Assembly: GCF_001044255.1 (NCBI RefSeq)
Contig: NZ_JYNX01000021.1
Span: forward strand, 11,978 to 59,209
DNA: 47,232 nucleotides
Origin: Mycolicibacterium chubuense
Lineage (GTDB): Bacteria > Actinomycetota > Actinomycetes > Mycobacteriales > Mycobacteriaceae
Direction of reading: 5' to 3'
This document shows positions 33,469-41,912 of this stretch, piece after piece. The translations under genes were made by a program, and so were the position numbers. How positions within the stretch are numbered: the first letter of the stretch is position 1; each line of letters starts with the position of its first letter. The notes under the pieces were generated by a model. The model had not been told where the DNA came from. It saw only the letters and a list, made by a program, of their open reading frames with translations, and did no database searches.

Positions 33469-35342
33469 CCGCAGACGCGCTGTATCCCTTCAGCGCGCTG
33501 GTCGGGCACGACCGCCTCAAGCTCGCCCTCGTGCTGTGCGCGGTGCGCCCCGACATCGGCGGCGTGCTGATCCGTGGCGAGAAGGGCACCGCGAAATCGA
33601 CCGCGGTGCGCGGGCTGGCCGCGGTGCTCATGCAGTCGTTCCGGGTGGCGGGCGGCGACGGCGGGCACCTGGTCGAGTTGCCGATCGGCGCCACCGAGGA
33701 CAGGGTCGTCGGGTCGCTGGACCTGCAGAAGGTGCTGCGGGACGGCGAGCACGCGTTCTCGCCGGGCCTGCTGGCGCGGGCCCACCGCGGTGTGCTCTAC
33801 GTCGACGAGGTCAATCTGCTGCACGACCATCTCGTCGACGTGCTGCTCGACGCTGCCGCGATGGGCCGGGTGCACATCGAACGCGACGGCGTCTCCCACA
33901 GCCACGACGCGCGGTTCGTGCTCATCGGGACGATGAATCCCGAAGAGGGAGAACTGCGTCCGCAACTGCTCGACCGGTTCGGGCTCACCGTCGACGTGGC
34001 GGCCTCCCGCGACGTCGACGTCCGCGCCGAGGTGATCCGTCAGCGCCTCGACTACGAGGCCGACCCGGCGGCTTATGCCGGCCGGTACGCCGGCGCCGAC
34101 GCCGATCTGGCCCGCCACATCGCCGACGCCCGCGCCCGGGTCGCGGCGGTGACCCTGCCCGACGGCGAACTGCGCCGCATCGCGGCACTCTGCGCGGCGT
34201 TCGACGTCGACGGGATGCGCGCCGATCTGGTGGTCGCGCGCACCGCCGTGGCGCACGCGGCATGGCGCGGCGTCGACACCGTGGCCGAGGAGGACATCCG
34301 GGTGGCGGCCGAGCTGGCGCTGCCGCACCGACGCCGCCGCGATCCGTTCGACGACCCGGGGCTGGATGCCGAACGGCTCGACGACGCGATGACCCAGGCG
34401 GGGGAGGCGGCCGAAGCCGATCCCGAGCCCGACCCGGAGCCCGATCCGCCCCCCGGCGGCGGATCCGTGCCCGGCGACGACGCCACTGACGCTGCGCCGC
34501 AAACTCATTCGGCTCCGCCGACGCGTCCCAGTGCGGCTCCGTCGGCGGCGTTCCGGACCAAGGCGCTCATCGTCCCCGGCGTCGGCGAGGGGGCGCCCGG
34601 CCGGCGCTCCCGCGCCCGCAACCGCACCGGCACGGTCGTCGCCGCCACCACCGATCCGCAGACCGGCCACGGCATGCACGTCTTCGGCACGCTGCTGGCC
34701 GCCGCGGGGAGTCACGACGGTGTCGGCCCGCTGCGGCCGGGGCCCGACGACGTCCGCCGCGCGGTGCGGGAGGGCCGCGAGGGCAACCTGGTGATCTTCG
34801 TCGTCGACGCGTCTGGCTCGATGGCCGCGCGCGACCGGATGTCCGCGGTCAGCGGCGCCACCTTGTCCCTGTTGCGGGACGCCTATCAGCGTCGCGACAA
34901 GGTCGCGGTCATCACCTTCCGCGGCCAGGACGCCCGGGTGCTGCTGCCGCCGACGTCGTCGGTGTACGTGGCCAGCACGCGCCTGGCGCGTTTCGACATC
35001 GGCGGCCGGACCCCGCTGGCGCAGGGACTGCTCGCCGCGCGCGACATGGTGGTGCGCGAACGGGCTCGTGACCGCGCCCGGCGCAGCCTGGTGGTCGTCC
35101 TCACCGACGGCCGAGCGACCGGCGGGCCCGATCCACTGGGCCGCACCCGCACCGCGGCGGCCCGGCTGTTGGCCGAGGGCGCCGCGGCCGTGGTGGTGGA
35201 CTGCGAAACCTCCTACATCCGTTTGGAATTGGCGGGCGACCTGGCGCGCCGGCTGAACGCGCCGTCGGTGCGGCTGGACCAGTTGCGCGCCGACGCGCTC
35301 ACCGCCGTGGTGAAGCGCCAGGCCGATCGCGGCGCGGCCTGA
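33465..35342 (+). CDS. Fused Mg-chelatase-like ChlI/ChlD protein (BchD/Rv2850c-like)
   Basis: Chelatase motor-type protein of 625 residues. Residues 1-320 form an AAA+ domain: Walker [11 protein letters not shown] near 40-47, Walker [11 protein letters not shown], and [20 protein letters not shown] with sensor and arginine-finger elements. A Pro/Asp/Glu-rich linker (about 320-370) follows, then a von Willebrand A domain with the MIDAS motif [13 protein letters not shown] and [12 protein letters not shown]. In chlorophyll makers this pair inserts Mg; here, next to cobO and cobB and with no bacteriochlorophyll genes, it may supply the small subunits for cobalt insertion. That role is inference. 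Start GTG overlaps the GNAT stop. Confidence 0.88.
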   Translation: MTADALYPFSALVGHDRLKLALVLCAVRPDIGGVLIRGEKGTAKSTAVRGLAAVLMQSFRVAGGDGGHLVELPIGATEDRVVGSLDLQKVLRDGEHAFSPGLLARAHRGVLYVDEVNLLHDHLVDVLLDAAAMGRVHIERDGVSHSHDARFVLIGTMNPEEGELRPQLLDRFGLTVDVAASRDVDVRAEVIRQRLDYEADPAAYAGRYAGADADLARHIADARARVAAVTLPDGELRRIAALCAAFDVDGMRADLVVARTAVAHAAWRGVDTVAEEDIRVAAELALPHRRRRDPFDDPGLDAERLDDAMTQAGEAAEADPEPDPEPDPPPGGGSVPGDDATDAAPQTHSAPPTRPSAAPSAAFRTKALIVPGVGEGAPGRRSRARNRTGTVVAATTDPQTGHGMHVFGTLLAAAGSHDGVGPLRPGPDDVRRAVREGREGNLVIFVVDASGSMAARDRMSAVSGATLSLLRDAYQRRDKVAVITFRGQDARVLLPPTSSVYVASTRLARFDIGGRTPLAQGLLAARDMVVRERARDRARRSLVVVLTDGRATGGPDPLGRTRTAAARLLAEGAAAVVVDCETSYIRLELAGDLARRLNAPSVRLDQLRADALTAVVKRQADRGAA

Positions 35343-35355
35343 GGGAGGTGACGCG

Positions 35356-35970
35356 ATGCCCCAGGGTCAACCGCTGACCGTGCCGCGCGACGGGCTCACC
35401 ACCCGGGCGCGGCGCAACGCCCCACTGCTCGCGGTGCACACCGGCGCGGGCAAGGGGAAGTCCACCGCGGCGTTCGGCATGGCGCTGCGGGCGTGGAACC
35501 AGGGCTTCGACATCGCGGTGTTCCAGTTCGTCAAGAGCGCGAAGTGGAAGGTCGGGGAGGAGACCGCGCTGCGGGAGCTGGGCCGCGCGCACGAGGAGCG
35601 TGGCGTCGGCGGGCCGGTCGAGTGGCACAAGATGGGCTCGGGCTGGTCGTGGTCGCGTAAGGCGGGCACCGAGTCCGATCACGCCGCCGCGGCCGCGGAG
35701 GGCTGGGCCGAGATCGCGCGCCGCCTCGCCGAGGAGCGCCACGACTTCTATGTGCTCGACGAGTTCACCTACCCGCTGAAGTGGGGCTGGATCGACGTGG
35801 CCGAGGTGGTCGAGGTGCTCGCCTCACGGCCCGGCACCCAGCACGTCGTGATCACCGGACGCGACGCCCCGGCCGCGCTGCTCGACGCCGCCGATCTGGT
35901 CACGGAGATGACGAAGGTCAAGCATCCGATGGATGCCGGCCGCAAAGGCCAGCGAGGGATCGAGTGGTGA
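35356..35970 (+). CDS. cobO: Cob(I)yrinic acid a,c-diamide adenosyltransferase
   Basis: Transfers the adenosyl group of ATP to Co(I) of the corrinoid, 204 residues, CobA/CobO/BtuR family. The P-loop is HTGAGKGKSTAAFGMALRA, with FQFVKSAKWKVGEE and YVLDEFTYPLKWGW as later conserved blocks. The C terminus MKVKHPMDAGRKGQRGIEW-like end (TKVKHPMDAGRKGQ) is typical. GGGAGG precedes the ATG by 6 bases. It follows the chelatase-like gene by 13 bases and precedes cobB after a 166-base gap filled by a large inverted repeat. Confidence 0.95.
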   Translation: MPQGQPLTVPRDGLTTRARRNAPLLAVHTGAGKGKSTAAFGMALRAWNQGFDIAVFQFVKSAKWKVGEETALRELGRAHEERGVGGPVEWHKMGSGWSWSRKAGTESDHAAAAAEGWAEIARRLAEERHDFYVLDEFTYPLKWGWIDVAEVVEVLASRPGTQHVVITGRDAPAALLDAADLVTEMTKVKHPMDAGRKGQRGIEW

Positions 35971-35987
35971 CCCGCCTCACCGTTCTC

Positions 35988-36124
35988 CGCGAGTGTGCGT
36001 GTCTGCAGCCGACACGCCGTCAGATTCGCGAAGTTTCCGCACGCTCACGACGGGGGCAGGTCGGTGAGCGTGCGCGAAATGTGCGTGCTGCGCGGCGTGT
36101 TGCCCGCAGACACGCACGTTCGCG
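35988..36124. repeat. 61-base imperfect inverted repeat between cobO and cobB
   Basis: Arm 1 spans 35988-36048 and arm 2 spans 36064-36124, both 61 bases, around a 15-base loop. Shared blocks in arm 1 and in the reverse complement of arm 2 include GTGCGTGTCTGC, ACACGCCG and GCACGCTCAC at the arm ends. It occupies nearly all of the 166-base cobO-cobB gap. No reading frame or promoter is apparent in it. It looks like a palindromic interspersed element or a strong RNA hairpin. Confidence 0.8.
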
Positions 36125-36136
36125 ACGGGGAATCCA

Positions 36137-37507
36137 GTGGTAGCTCCGGCCGTGGTGATCGCCGCGCCGACGTCCGGCAGCGGGAAGACCACGGTCGCCA
36201 CCGGGCTGATGGGCGCGCTGCGGCGCGCGGGTCATCGTGTCGCGCCCTTCAAGGTGGGCCCCGACTTCATCGACCCCGGCTACCACGGGCTCGCCGCGGG
36301 CCGGCCCGGCCGCAACCTCGACCCCGTCCTCGTCGGCGACGATCTCATCGGCCCGCTGTACCGGCACGGCAGCGCCGACGCCGACATCGCCGTCGTCGAG
36401 GGCGTGATGGGCCTGTTCGACGGGCGCATCAGCGACTCGCCGGCCACCGGCGTCGCGCGCGGGTCCACCGCACACGTCGCGTCGCTGTTGGGCGCCCCGG
36501 TGGTGCTCGTCGTCGACGCGCGCGGGCAGAGCCACAGCGTGGCCGCGCTGCTGCACGGGTTCGCGACCTTCGACCGCGCCGTGCACCTCGTCGGGGTGAT
36601 CCTCAACCGCGTCGGCTCGCCTCGGCACGAAGCGGTTCTGCGACAGGCGTGCGAGCAGGCCGGGGTCACCGTGCTCGGTGCGATTCCCCGCGCCGGGGAA
36701 CTCGCCGTGCCGTCGCGGCACCTCGGGCTGGTGACCGCGGTGGAGCACGGCCGCCAGGCAACCGCCGCCGTCGAGGCGATGACCGCGCTAGTGGCCCGGC
36801 ACGTCGACCTCGACGCCGTGGTCGCGGCCGCAGGCTGCCGCGTCACCGCCGATCCGTGGACGCCCGAGCTGTCCGAGCCCGCGGACGCCCCGGTGACTGT
36901 CGCGCTGGCCGCGGGCCGGGCCTTCACGTTCGGCTACACCGAGCATGCCGAATTGCTGCGTGCCGCAGGCGCGGACGTCGTCCCGTTCGACCCGCTGTGC
37001 GACCCGCTGCCGGTGGGGACCTCGGCCCTGGTGCTTCCGGGCGGGTTCCCCGAGGAGTTCGGCCCCGAGCTGTCGGGCAACCGCACGGTGCGTGAGCAGA
37101 TCGCGGCGCTCGCCGCCGCGGGCGGCCCCCTGCACGCCGAGTGCGCCGGCCTGACCTATCTGGCCGACGACCTCGACGGCCATCCCATGTGCGGTGTGCT
37201 CCCCGGGTCCGCCTCGTTCACCGAATCGCTGACCCTGGGGTACAGGGACGCGGTCGCGGCCGTCGACTCGTCACTGCACCAGGTGGGGGACCGGATCACA
37301 GGACACGAATTCCACCGCACCACAATGCATTACGCAGACGGCCGGGAGCCCGCGTGGCGGTACCGGGGACGGGGCGGTCACATCGTCGACGACGGCGCCG
37401 TCCGCGCGGGTGTGCATGCCGGGTATCTGCACACCCACGCGGCGTCGCACCCGCAGGCGATCGCCCGCTTCGTCCGTGCGGCGGCACGCTCTAAGCTCGC
37501 CGGGTGA
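36137..37507 (+). CDS. cobB: Cobyrinate (hydrogenobyrinate) a,c-diamide synthase
   Basis: ATP- and glutamine-dependent amidation of the corrin a and c carboxyls, 456 residues. The N-terminal dethiobiotin-synthetase-like ATPase has IAAPTSGSGKTTVATGLM and FKVGPDFIDPGYH; VVEGVMGLFDG follows. The C-terminal glutaminase domain contains VLPGGFPEEF and the cysteine in LHAECAGLTYL. GTG 36137 is the chosen start; no strong ribosome binding site is seen because the inverted repeat ends 12 bases upstream. The stop overlaps the cysG start (GTGA). Confidence 0.94.
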   Translation: MVAPAVVIAAPTSGSGKTTVATGLMGALRRAGHRVAPFKVGPDFIDPGYHGLAAGRPGRNLDPVLVGDDLIGPLYRHGSADADIAVVEGVMGLFDGRISDSPATGVARGSTAHVASLLGAPVVLVVDARGQSHSVAALLHGFATFDRAVHLVGVILNRVGSPRHEAVLRQACEQAGVTVLGAIPRAGELAVPSRHLGLVTAVEHGRQATAAVEAMTALVARHVDLDAVVAAAGCRVTADPWTPELSEPADAPVTVALAAGRAFTFGYTEHAELLRAAGADVVPFDPLCDPLPVGTSALVLPGGFPEEFGPELSGNRTVREQIAALAAAGGPLHAECAGLTYLADDLDGHPMCGVLPGSASFTESLTLGYRDAVAAVDSSLHQVGDRITGHEFHRTTMHYADGREPAWRYRGRGGHIVDDGAVRAGVHAGYLHTHAASHPQAIARFVRAAARSKLAG

Positions 37508-38700
37508 CCGACAACGCCTATCTGGTGGGCCTGCGCCTGGCCGGCAAGAAGGTCGTCGTGGTGGGTGGCGGCACGGTCGCCCAGCGGCGGCTGCCGCTGC
37601 TGGTCGCCTCCGGAGCCGACGTGCACGTCATCACCATCGACGCCACGCCCGCGGTGGAGGCGATCGAGGGAATCACGTTGACCATGAGGCCTTTTCGTGA
37701 CGGGGATCTCGAAGGCGCCTGGTATGTGATCGCCGCCACCGACGACCCCGTGGTCAATGCGGCCATCGTCGAGGAGGCGGAAAGCCGTCGCGTGTTCTGT
37801 GTGCGCGCCGACGTGGCCATCGAGGGCACCGCCGTCACCCCGGCCACCTTCGATTACGAGGGCCTGTCGGTGGGGGTGCTCGCCGGCGGCGAGCACCGTC
37901 GGTCGGCGGCCATCCGGTCGGCCATCCACGAAGCCCTGCAGCAGGGACTCATCGCGGCCGACGCGCCCGGCGTGGTGGAGGGCGGGGTGGCGCTCGTCGG
38001 TGGCGGCCCCGGTGACCCGGAGCTCATCACCGTCCGGGGCAGGCGGCTGCTCGCGCACGCCGACGTGGTGGTGGCCGACCGGCTGGCGCCCCAGGATCTG
38101 CTCGCCGAGCTGTCCCCGGAGGTCGAGGTCATCGACGCGGCCAAGATCCCCTACGGACGCGCGATGGCCCAGGACGCCATCAACGCGGTCCTGATCGAGC
38201 GAGCCAAGGAAGGCAAGTTCGTCGTCCGGCTCAAGGGCGGCGACCCGTTCGTGTTCGCGCGCGGCTACGAAGAGGTGATCGCGTGCGCCGACGCGGGGAT
38301 TCCGGTCACCGTGGTGCCGGGTGTGACCAGTGCCATAGCGGTGCCCGCCCTCGCGGGCGTTCCGGTCACCCACCGGGCGATGACGCACGAATTCGTGGTG
38401 GTCAGCGGGCATGTTGCGCCGGATCACCCCGAATCGTTAGTGAATTGGGATGCGTTGGCCGCGATGAACGGCACGATCGTGTTGCTGATGGCGGTCGAAC
38501 GGATCGAACTCTTCGCGAAGATTCTCCTCGAGGGCGGCCGACCTGCGGATACGCCGGTGCTGGTGGTGCAGCACGGCACGACGTCCGCACAGCGGACTTT
38601 GCGGGCGACCCTTGCGGAGGCGCCGGAACGCATCCGTTCGGAGGGCATTCGACCCCCCGCGATCATCGTGATCGGGGCTGTTGCGGCCTTCGCCGGTTAA
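37504..38700 (+). CDS. cysG: Siroheme synthase CysG-like: precorrin-2 dehydrogenase plus uroporphyrinogen-III methyltransferase
   Basis: Bifunctional tetrapyrrole enzyme, 398 residues. The N-terminal part (1-150) has a Rossmann motif VVVVGGGTVAQRRLPLL and AATDDPVVNAAI, typical of precorrin-2 oxidase/ferrochelatase. The C-terminal part (155-398) is an SAM-dependent methyltransferase: VALVGGGPGDPELITVRG, VVVADRLAPQDLL, VVRLKGGDPFVFARGYEE, VVPGVTSAIAVPALAGVPVTHR. The product feeds both siroheme and cobalamin routes. Last gene of the cob string; efpA starts 33 bases later from its own promoter. Confidence 0.94.
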   Translation: MTDNAYLVGLRLAGKKVVVVGGGTVAQRRLPLLVASGADVHVITIDATPAVEAIEGITLTMRPFRDGDLEGAWYVIAATDDPVVNAAIVEEAESRRVFCVRADVAIEGTAVTPATFDYEGLSVGVLAGGEHRRSAAIRSAIHEALQQGLIAADAPGVVEGGVALVGGGPGDPELITVRGRRLLAHADVVVADRLAPQDLLAELSPEVEVIDAAKIPYGRAMAQDAINAVLIERAKEGKFVVRLKGGDPFVFARGYEEVIACADAGIPVTVVPGVTSAIAVPALAGVPVTHRAMTHEFVVVSGHVAPDHPESLVNWDALAAMNGTIVLLMAVERIELFAKILLEGGRPADTPVLVVQHGTTSAQRTLRATLAEAPERIRSEGIRPPAIIVIGAVAAFAG

Positions 38701-38714
38701 AAGGAAATTAAGAG

Positions 38715-38725
38715 TACTGTAAGGT
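38715..38725 (+). promoter_or_regulatory. AT-rich promoter region of efpA
   Basis: The gap 38701-38733 is strikingly AT-rich for this genome. Two overlapping -10-like hexamers, TACTGT (38715-38720) and TAAGGT (38720-38725), lie 13 and 8 bases before the ATG at 38734; an AAGG nine bases before ATG could serve as ribosome binding site if the first is used. Confidence 0.5.
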
Positions 38726-38733
38726 AACTCGTT

Positions 38734-40338
38734 ATGACGGCTCTCAATGACGCAGAGCGTGCCGCCATCCATCGGGATGCTGAAGGCAAGGGGCAGCGGG
38801 GCGCCAATCGCGCACTGCCGGCCCGCATCAAGGGGACTGCAGACGGAGCCGCCGGCCCCCGTTTCCCCAAGACGCCGGCGTGGTTGCCGTCGCGGCGCTT
38901 CATCGCCGCGGTCATCGCCATCGGCGGGATGCAGCTGCTCGCCACGATGGATAGCACGGTCGCGATCGTCGCCCTACCCAAGATCCAGGACGAGCTGAGT
39001 CTCTCCGACGCCGGCCGTAGCTGGGTGATCACGGCTTACGTGCTCACCTTCGGCGGTCTGATGCTGCTCGGCGGGCGCCTCGGCGACGTCATCGGCCGCA
39101 AGCGGACCTTCGTCGTCGGTGTCGCACTGTTCACGATCGCCTCGATCCTGTGCGGCCTGGCCTGGAACGAGGCGACCCTCGTCATCGCCCGGCTGCTGCA
39201 AGGCGTCGGGGCGGCGATCGCCTCGCCCACCGCGCTGGCCTTGATCGCAACCACGTTCCCGAAGGGTCCCGCGCGCAACGCCGCGACGGCGATCTTCGCG
39301 GCGATGACGGGTGTCGGCTCGGTGATGGGGCTGATCGTCGGCGGCGCGCTGACCGAGGTGTCGTGGCGCTGGGCGTTCCTGATCAACGTGCCCATCGGCC
39401 TGCTGATGATCCACCTGGCCCGCACGACGCTGCGGGAGACCCACCGCGAGCGGCTCAAGCTCGACGCCGCCGGGGCGCTGCTGGCCACCCTGGGATGCAC
39501 CGCCGCGGTGTTCGCGTTCTCCATGGGTCCCGAGGCCGGCTGGGCCTCGACGATCACGATCGGATCCGGGATCGTGGCCGCCGGCTGCCTGATCGCGTTC
39601 TTCTGGGTCGAGCGCACCGCCGAGAACCCGGTGGTCCCGTTCGAGTTGTTCCGCGACCGCAACCGGGTCGCCACCTTCGCGGCGATCTTCCTCGCCGGCG
39701 GCGTGATGTTCACCCTCACTGTGCTGATCGGGCTCTACGTGCAGGACATCATGGGCTACAGCGCGCTCAAGGCGGGCGTCGGGTTCATCCCGTTCGTCAT
39801 CGCCCTGGGCATCGGCCTGGGTCTGTCGTCGGCGCTGGTGTCGAAGTTCCCGCCGCGCATCCTGGTCATCGGCGGCGGCGTCCTGGTGCTCGCGGCGATG
39901 CTCTACGGCTCGACGCTGGACGCGGGCATCCCGTACTTCCCCAACCTGGTCCTGCCGATCACGGTCGGCGGCTTCGGCATCGGCATGATCGTGGTGCCGC
40001 TGACGGTGTCGGCGATCGCCGGCGTCGGATTCGACCAGATCGGTCCCGTCTCGGCGATCGCGCTGATGCTGCAGAGCCTCGGCGGTCCGGTCGTGCTGGC
40101 GATCATCCAGGCGGTCATCACGTCGCGCACGCTGTACCTCGGCGGCACCAACGGACCGGTCAAGGACATGAGCGCTGCGCAACTGCACGCCCTCGACCAG
40201 GGGTACACCTACGGTCTGCTGTGGGTGGCCGCGGTCGCGGTGATCGTCGGCGGTGCGGCGCTGTTCATCGGCTACACGGCCCAGCAGGTGGCGCACGCGC
40301 AGGAAGTCAAGGACGCGATCGACGCCGGGGAGCTCTAG
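38734..40338 (+). CDS. efpA: EfpA-type MFS drug exporter (DHA2, 14 TMS)
   Basis: Inner-membrane proton-driven exporter, 534 residues, matching mycobacterial EfpA in size and in place after cysG and before proS. A hydrophilic N-terminal tail of about 50 residues precedes the first helix (FIAAVIAIGGMQLLATMDSTVAIVALPKIQ). Motif A is GGRLGDVIGRKRTF, followed by RLLQGVGAAIASPTALALI and the motif C-like [30 protein letters not shown]. The conserved end SRTLYLGGTNGPVKDM and QGYTYGLLWVA marks the EfpA group. EfpA in M. tuberculosis is linked to drug tolerance and lipid export; the natural substrate is not shown by sequence. A paralogue follows directly. Confidence 0.94.
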   Translation: MTALNDAERAAIHRDAEGKGQRGANRALPARIKGTADGAAGPRFPKTPAWLPSRRFIAAVIAIGGMQLLATMDSTVAIVALPKIQDELSLSDAGRSWVITAYVLTFGGLMLLGGRLGDVIGRKRTFVVGVALFTIASILCGLAWNEATLVIARLLQGVGAAIASPTALALIATTFPKGPARNAATAIFAAMTGVGSVMGLIVGGALTEVSWRWAFLINVPIGLLMIHLARTTLRETHRERLKLDAAGALLATLGCTAAVFAFSMGPEAGWASTITIGSGIVAAGCLIAFFWVERTAENPVVPFELFRDRNRVATFAAIFLAGGVMFTLTVLIGLYVQDIMGYSALKAGVGFIPFVIALGIGLGLSSALVSKFPPRILVIGGGVLVLAAMLYGSTLDAGIPYFPNLVLPITVGGFGIGMIVVPLTVSAIAGVGFDQIGPVSAIALMLQSLGGPVVLAIIQAVITSRTLYLGGTNGPVKDMSAAQLHALDQGYTYGLLWVAAVAVIVGGAALFIGYTAQQVAHAQEVKDAIDAGEL

Positions 40339-40347
40339 CTCGAGAGC

Positions 40348-40396
40348 GATTTCGGCGTAGTTCGTCAACGGTTGCGTGACCAGCGACGCCGAAATC
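40348..40396. repeat. 11-base perfect inverted repeat between the two efpA genes
   Basis: GATTTCGGCGT (40348-40358) and ACGCCGAAATC (40386-40396) are perfectly complementary around a 27-base loop that itself contains GTCA/TGAC. It follows the efpA stop by 9 bases. It may be a terminator hairpin or an interspersed palindrome; no T-run follows. Confidence 0.6.
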
Positions 40397-40402
40397 CCCC
40401 GG

Positions 40403-40408
40403 TAGGGT
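40403..40408 (+). promoter_or_regulatory. -10-like hexamer TAGGGT for the second MFS gene
   Basis: TAGGGT ends 8 bases before the ATG at 40417, so this paralogue probably has its own, possibly leaderless, promoter directly after the palindrome. Confidence 0.45.
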
Positions 40409-40416
40409 GGCTCACC

Positions 40417-41889
40417 ATGTCCTCCCGGCCTCCGTTGGCGTCGTCGGTGCTGGGCATCGCGATCGTCGCGATCACCGGCATGCAGCTCATGTCGACGCTC
40501 GACGGCACCATCGTCATCGTCGCGCTGCCGCGGATGCAGGCCGAACTCGACCTCTCCGATGCCGGTAAGAGCTGGGTCATCACCGCGTACGTGCTGGCGT
40601 TCGGGGGTCTGCTGCTGCTCGGCGGCCGCATCGGCGACGCGATCGGCCACAAGCGGGCGTTCCTGTCCGGCGTCGGCGTGTTCACGATCGCCTCACTGGT
40701 CTGCGGGCTGGCCACCGACGAGGCCACGCTGATCGTGGCCCGTGCGGTGCAGGGCACCGGCGCCGCGGTCGCCGCCCCCACCGGGCTGGCGCTCATCGCC
40801 ACCACCTACGCCGTCGGGCAGCCGCGTAACCGCGCGCTCGCGGTGTCGGCGGCCATGCAGGCCACCGGCTCGGTGCTCGGCCTGGTCCTCGGCGGTGCGC
40901 TGACCGTGATCTCCTGGCGGCTGGCGTTCCTCATCAATGTCCCGATCGGGATCGCCATCATCGTGATCGCCTTCTTCCGGCTGGCCGAGACGCACCACGA
41001 GCGGCTCAAGCTCGACGTCACCGGCGCCTTGCTGGCGACGCTGGGCTGCACGTCGGCCGTGCTGATCTTCACGCAGGGCCCGGCGCTGGGGTGGACTTCT
41101 CCGTTCGTGATCGGGGCGGGTGTCGCCGCGGTGGCGTTCTTCGTGTCGTTCTTCGTCGTCGAGCGCTCCGCGGACCATCCGATCGTCCCGATGGAGGTGT
41201 TCGACAACCGCAACCGGGTGGCCACGTTCATCTCGCTGTTCCTGGCGGGCGGGGTGATGCTGAGCGCGACGGTGATGATCGGCCTGTACGTGCAGGACGT
41301 GATGGGGTACTCGGCGCTGCTCGCGGGCGTCTGCTTCATCCCGTTCGCGCTGGCGCTGGGCGTCGGCACGATCGTCGCGGCGCGGCTGGCGCCGTATGTC
41401 GCGCCCCGCTGGCTGATCCTCGGCGCCGGGCTGCTGGTGCCGTGCGCGATGCTCTACGGCGCGACGCTCAACCGGGGCATCCCGTACTTCCCCGACCTGC
41501 TCGCTCCGCTCGTGGTCGGCGGCTTCGGGATCGGCGTGATCTCGGTGATCCTGCCGCTGTGCGCTGTCGCCGACGTCGGGCCGCGCGAGATCGGCCCGGT
41601 CTCTTCGATCACGCTGATGGTGCAGAATCTGGGCGGACCCGTCGTCCTCGTGATGATCCAGGCCGTCCAGACGTCGCGCACCCTGTTCCTCGGCGGCACG
41701 ACCGGGCCGGTCAAGGACATGACGTCGGCCCAATTGGATGCCCTCGACGCCGGCTACACGTACTCGCTGCTGTGGGTGGCGGGGGTGTCGGTGTTCGTCG
41801 GCGCCGCCGCGTTGTTCATCGGTTTCACCGCCCGGGACATCGCCGCGGCCCAGCACACCCGGGAGGCGGTCGAGGCCGGGGAGCTCTGA
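40417..41889 (+). CDS. Second EfpA-like MFS exporter, tandem paralogue
   Basis: MFS exporter of 490 residues, colinear with EfpA from its first helix ([28 protein letters not shown]) to the end ([32 protein letters not shown]). Motif A reads [14 protein letters not shown]. It lacks the 45-50-residue hydrophilic N-terminal tail of its neighbour, and many helix residues differ, so the duplication is old. M. tuberculosis, as I recall it, has a single efpA at this locus. ATG 40417 starts just before the first helix. proS begins 23 bases downstream. Confidence 0.92.
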   Translation: MSSRPPLASSVLGIAIVAITGMQLMSTLDGTIVIVALPRMQAELDLSDAGKSWVITAYVLAFGGLLLLGGRIGDAIGHKRAFLSGVGVFTIASLVCGLATDEATLIVARAVQGTGAAVAAPTGLALIATTYAVGQPRNRALAVSAAMQATGSVLGLVLGGALTVISWRLAFLINVPIGIAIIVIAFFRLAETHHERLKLDVTGALLATLGCTSAVLIFTQGPALGWTSPFVIGAGVAAVAFFVSFFVVERSADHPIVPMEVFDNRNRVATFISLFLAGGVMLSATVMIGLYVQDVMGYSALLAGVCFIPFALALGVGTIVAARLAPYVAPRWLILGAGLLVPCAMLYGATLNRGIPYFPDLLAPLVVGGFGIGVISVILPLCAVADVGPREIGPVSSITLMVQNLGGPVVLVMIQAVQTSRTLFLGGTTGPVKDMTSAQLDALDAGYTYSLLWVAGVSVFVGAAALFIGFTARDIAAAQHTREAVEAGEL

Positions 41890-41898
41890 GTGCTAGCA

Positions 41899-41904
41899 TA
41901 AGGT
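41899..41904 (+). promoter_or_regulatory. -10-like hexamer TAAGGT for proS
   Basis: TAAGGT ends 8 bases before the GTG at 41913. An overlapping TAGCAT (41894-41899) is a second candidate. No ribosome binding site precedes the GTG. Confidence 0.45.
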
Positions 41905-41912
41905 GGTCGGCT

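Noticed and set aside
35988-36124. CRISPR array or insertion sequence end
   Set aside because: There are only two copies in inverted orientation, with no spacers, no transposase frame and no target-site duplication.
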